Source of the DNA: Candidatus Omnitrophota bacterium
Lineage (GTDB): Bacteria; Omnitrophota; Gorgyraeia; Duberdicusellales; 4484-171
Direction: 5' to 3'
NCBI GenBank assembly: GCA_023228195.1
Contig: JALOBR010000065.1
Span: 1-8,362, forward strand
DNA: 8,362 bases
The notes below the pieces were generated by a model. It ran no database searches. It saw nothing but the letters and a program-made list of their open reading frames with translations, and had not been told where the DNA came from. Position 1 is the first letter of the stretch; every line of letters begins with the position of its first letter. Below are positions 7,848-8,362 of the stretch, one piece after another. Both the position numbers and the translations under genes were made by a program.

Positions 7848-7916
7848 GTATCACGTCACGCGTATCAGGCAACACGCATTTAAAACGTGATGTATGCGGC
7901 GCGATACCTGTTACAG
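7848..7916. repeat. Heptamer inverted repeat between oppA-like gene and oppB (GTATCAC type)
   Basis: Plus-strand left half: GTATCAC (7848-7854), GTCACGC, GTATCAG, GCAACAC (7869-7875), GCATTT. The reverse complement of the right half starts GTAACAG, GTATCGC, GCCGCAT, ACATCAC (7916 down to about 7889). ATCACGT (7850-7856) pairs with ACGTGAT (7885-7891). It fills most of an 86-base gap. The unit differs from those of the other gaps. Confidence 0.8.
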
Positions 7917-7922
7917 ATTAAT

Positions 7923-8362
7923 TTATTTTTCAATCGTATACTTCTGCAACTGCTTCGGCACATACCACTTCTCTATATTGTATCCAATCCCGATAGGTGC
8001 CGGGGCGATGCCTTGGAATCTAGAGCTTACTATGGGCAAGCTGTCCGGTACATACAAAAATATATACGGCAACTCTTCGGCGATAATTTCCTGGATTCTG
8101 AAATAAGCTTGTTTTCTTTTTTCGATATCGAATGTTCTTCTCCCCTTCTCCAGTAATTCATCAACTTCGGGATTCGCGAAACTTACGAAGTTTAATTCTT
8201 TTTCTTTTATCTTTGTAGAATGCCAGATATCATATTGGTCCGGGTCAAGCCCTATGCTCCAGCCTAAAATGACCGCTTCAAAACGTTTCTTATCTATAAA
8301 CCAATTAATGAACGCCGACCATTCAAGCTGGCGGATGTTAACCTTTATTCCTACTTTGCTTA
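7923..8362 (-). CDS. oppA: Peptide-type ABC importer solute-binding protein (SBP_bac_5 family), C-terminal part
   Basis: These are the last 145 residues of a gene whose start lies beyond the right edge. The visible part reads VGIKVNIRQLEW, then ILGWSIGLDPDQYDIWHS, then FANPEVDELLEKGRR, EKRKQAYFRIQEIIAEELPY and IFLYVPD. This is the standard C-terminal lobe of periplasmic binding proteins of peptide/nickel importers (PF00496). The DPD...S block, NPEVD, and the helix before P(Y/I)IxLY are the family landmarks. The protein captures substrate outside the inner membrane and hands it to OppB/OppC. Its position at the head of the operon is standard. The N-terminal signal peptide and most ligand-contact residues are outside the window, so substrate and anchoring cannot be judged. 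The symbol marks the role in the system, not a proven peptide substrate. Confidence 0.92.
   Translation of the reverse strand, partial: SKVGIKVNIRQLEWSAFINWFIDKKRFEAVILGWSIGLDPDQYDIWHSTKIKEKELNFVSFANPEVDELLEKGRRTFDIEKRKQAYFRIQEIIAEELPYIFLYVPDSLPIVSSRFQGIAPAPIGIGYNIEKWYVPKQLQKYTIEK

Noticed and set aside
7837..7875. N-terminal extension of OppB from a GTG at 7875
   Set aside because: The 13 extra codons lie largely inside the heptamer array, no ribosome site precedes the GTG, and the family N-terminus fits the ATG at 7836.

Overview
The window looks like a chromosomal segment of an uncultured, Gram-negative-type bacterium of moderate to low GC. A CsgG-family secreted protein and a small lipoprotein imply an outer membrane. 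Nearly every gap between genes is filled by degenerate 6-, 7- or 9-base tandem units folded into inverted repeats. From memory I associate this gap style with Omnitrophota (OP3) and related candidate phyla. That placement is an inference and rests on no marker gene.

All nine genes lie on the minus strand, so transcription runs from high to low coordinates. At the right edge is a peptide-type ABC importer locus in the classic order: the C-terminal part of the solute-binding protein (7923-8362), permeases OppB (6862-7836) and OppC (5932-6756), and ATPases OppD (4864-5829) and OppF (3905-4867). OppD and OppF overlap by 4 bases (ATGA). Together they would form one complete importer for oligopeptides, dipeptides or a similar substrate. 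The substrate cannot be told from sequence.

A 124-base gap with a good sigma70-type promoter and an inverted repeat separates the importer from a second group. This group holds a secreted CsgG/HfaB-family protein with a C-terminal FlgT_C-like domain (2836-3780), a 60-residue lipoprotein (2545-2727), an ABC-F ATPase of translation-factor type (501-2456), and the N-terminal part of an M48/Ste24-type membrane protease (1-421). The first two form an envelope pair with identical strong Shine-Dalgarno sequences. The ABC-F and protease genes look like general housekeeping functions.

The most unusual content is the repeat class. Separate arrays with different unit sequences sit in six of the seven gaps between genes that do not overlap (422-500, 2457-2544, 2728-2835, 5830-5931, 6757-6861, 7837-7922); only the promoter-bearing gap lacks one. 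A similar set of arrays sits in frame inside the ABC-F gene (764-857) and encodes a low-complexity linker. The six genes that start beside such arrays or by overlap lack a clear Shine-Dalgarno and have A/T-only start contexts. The csgG-like and lipoprotein genes have strong ones. No tRNA, rRNA, CRISPR array, transposase or phage gene was seen. No stretch over 300 bases lacks a gene.
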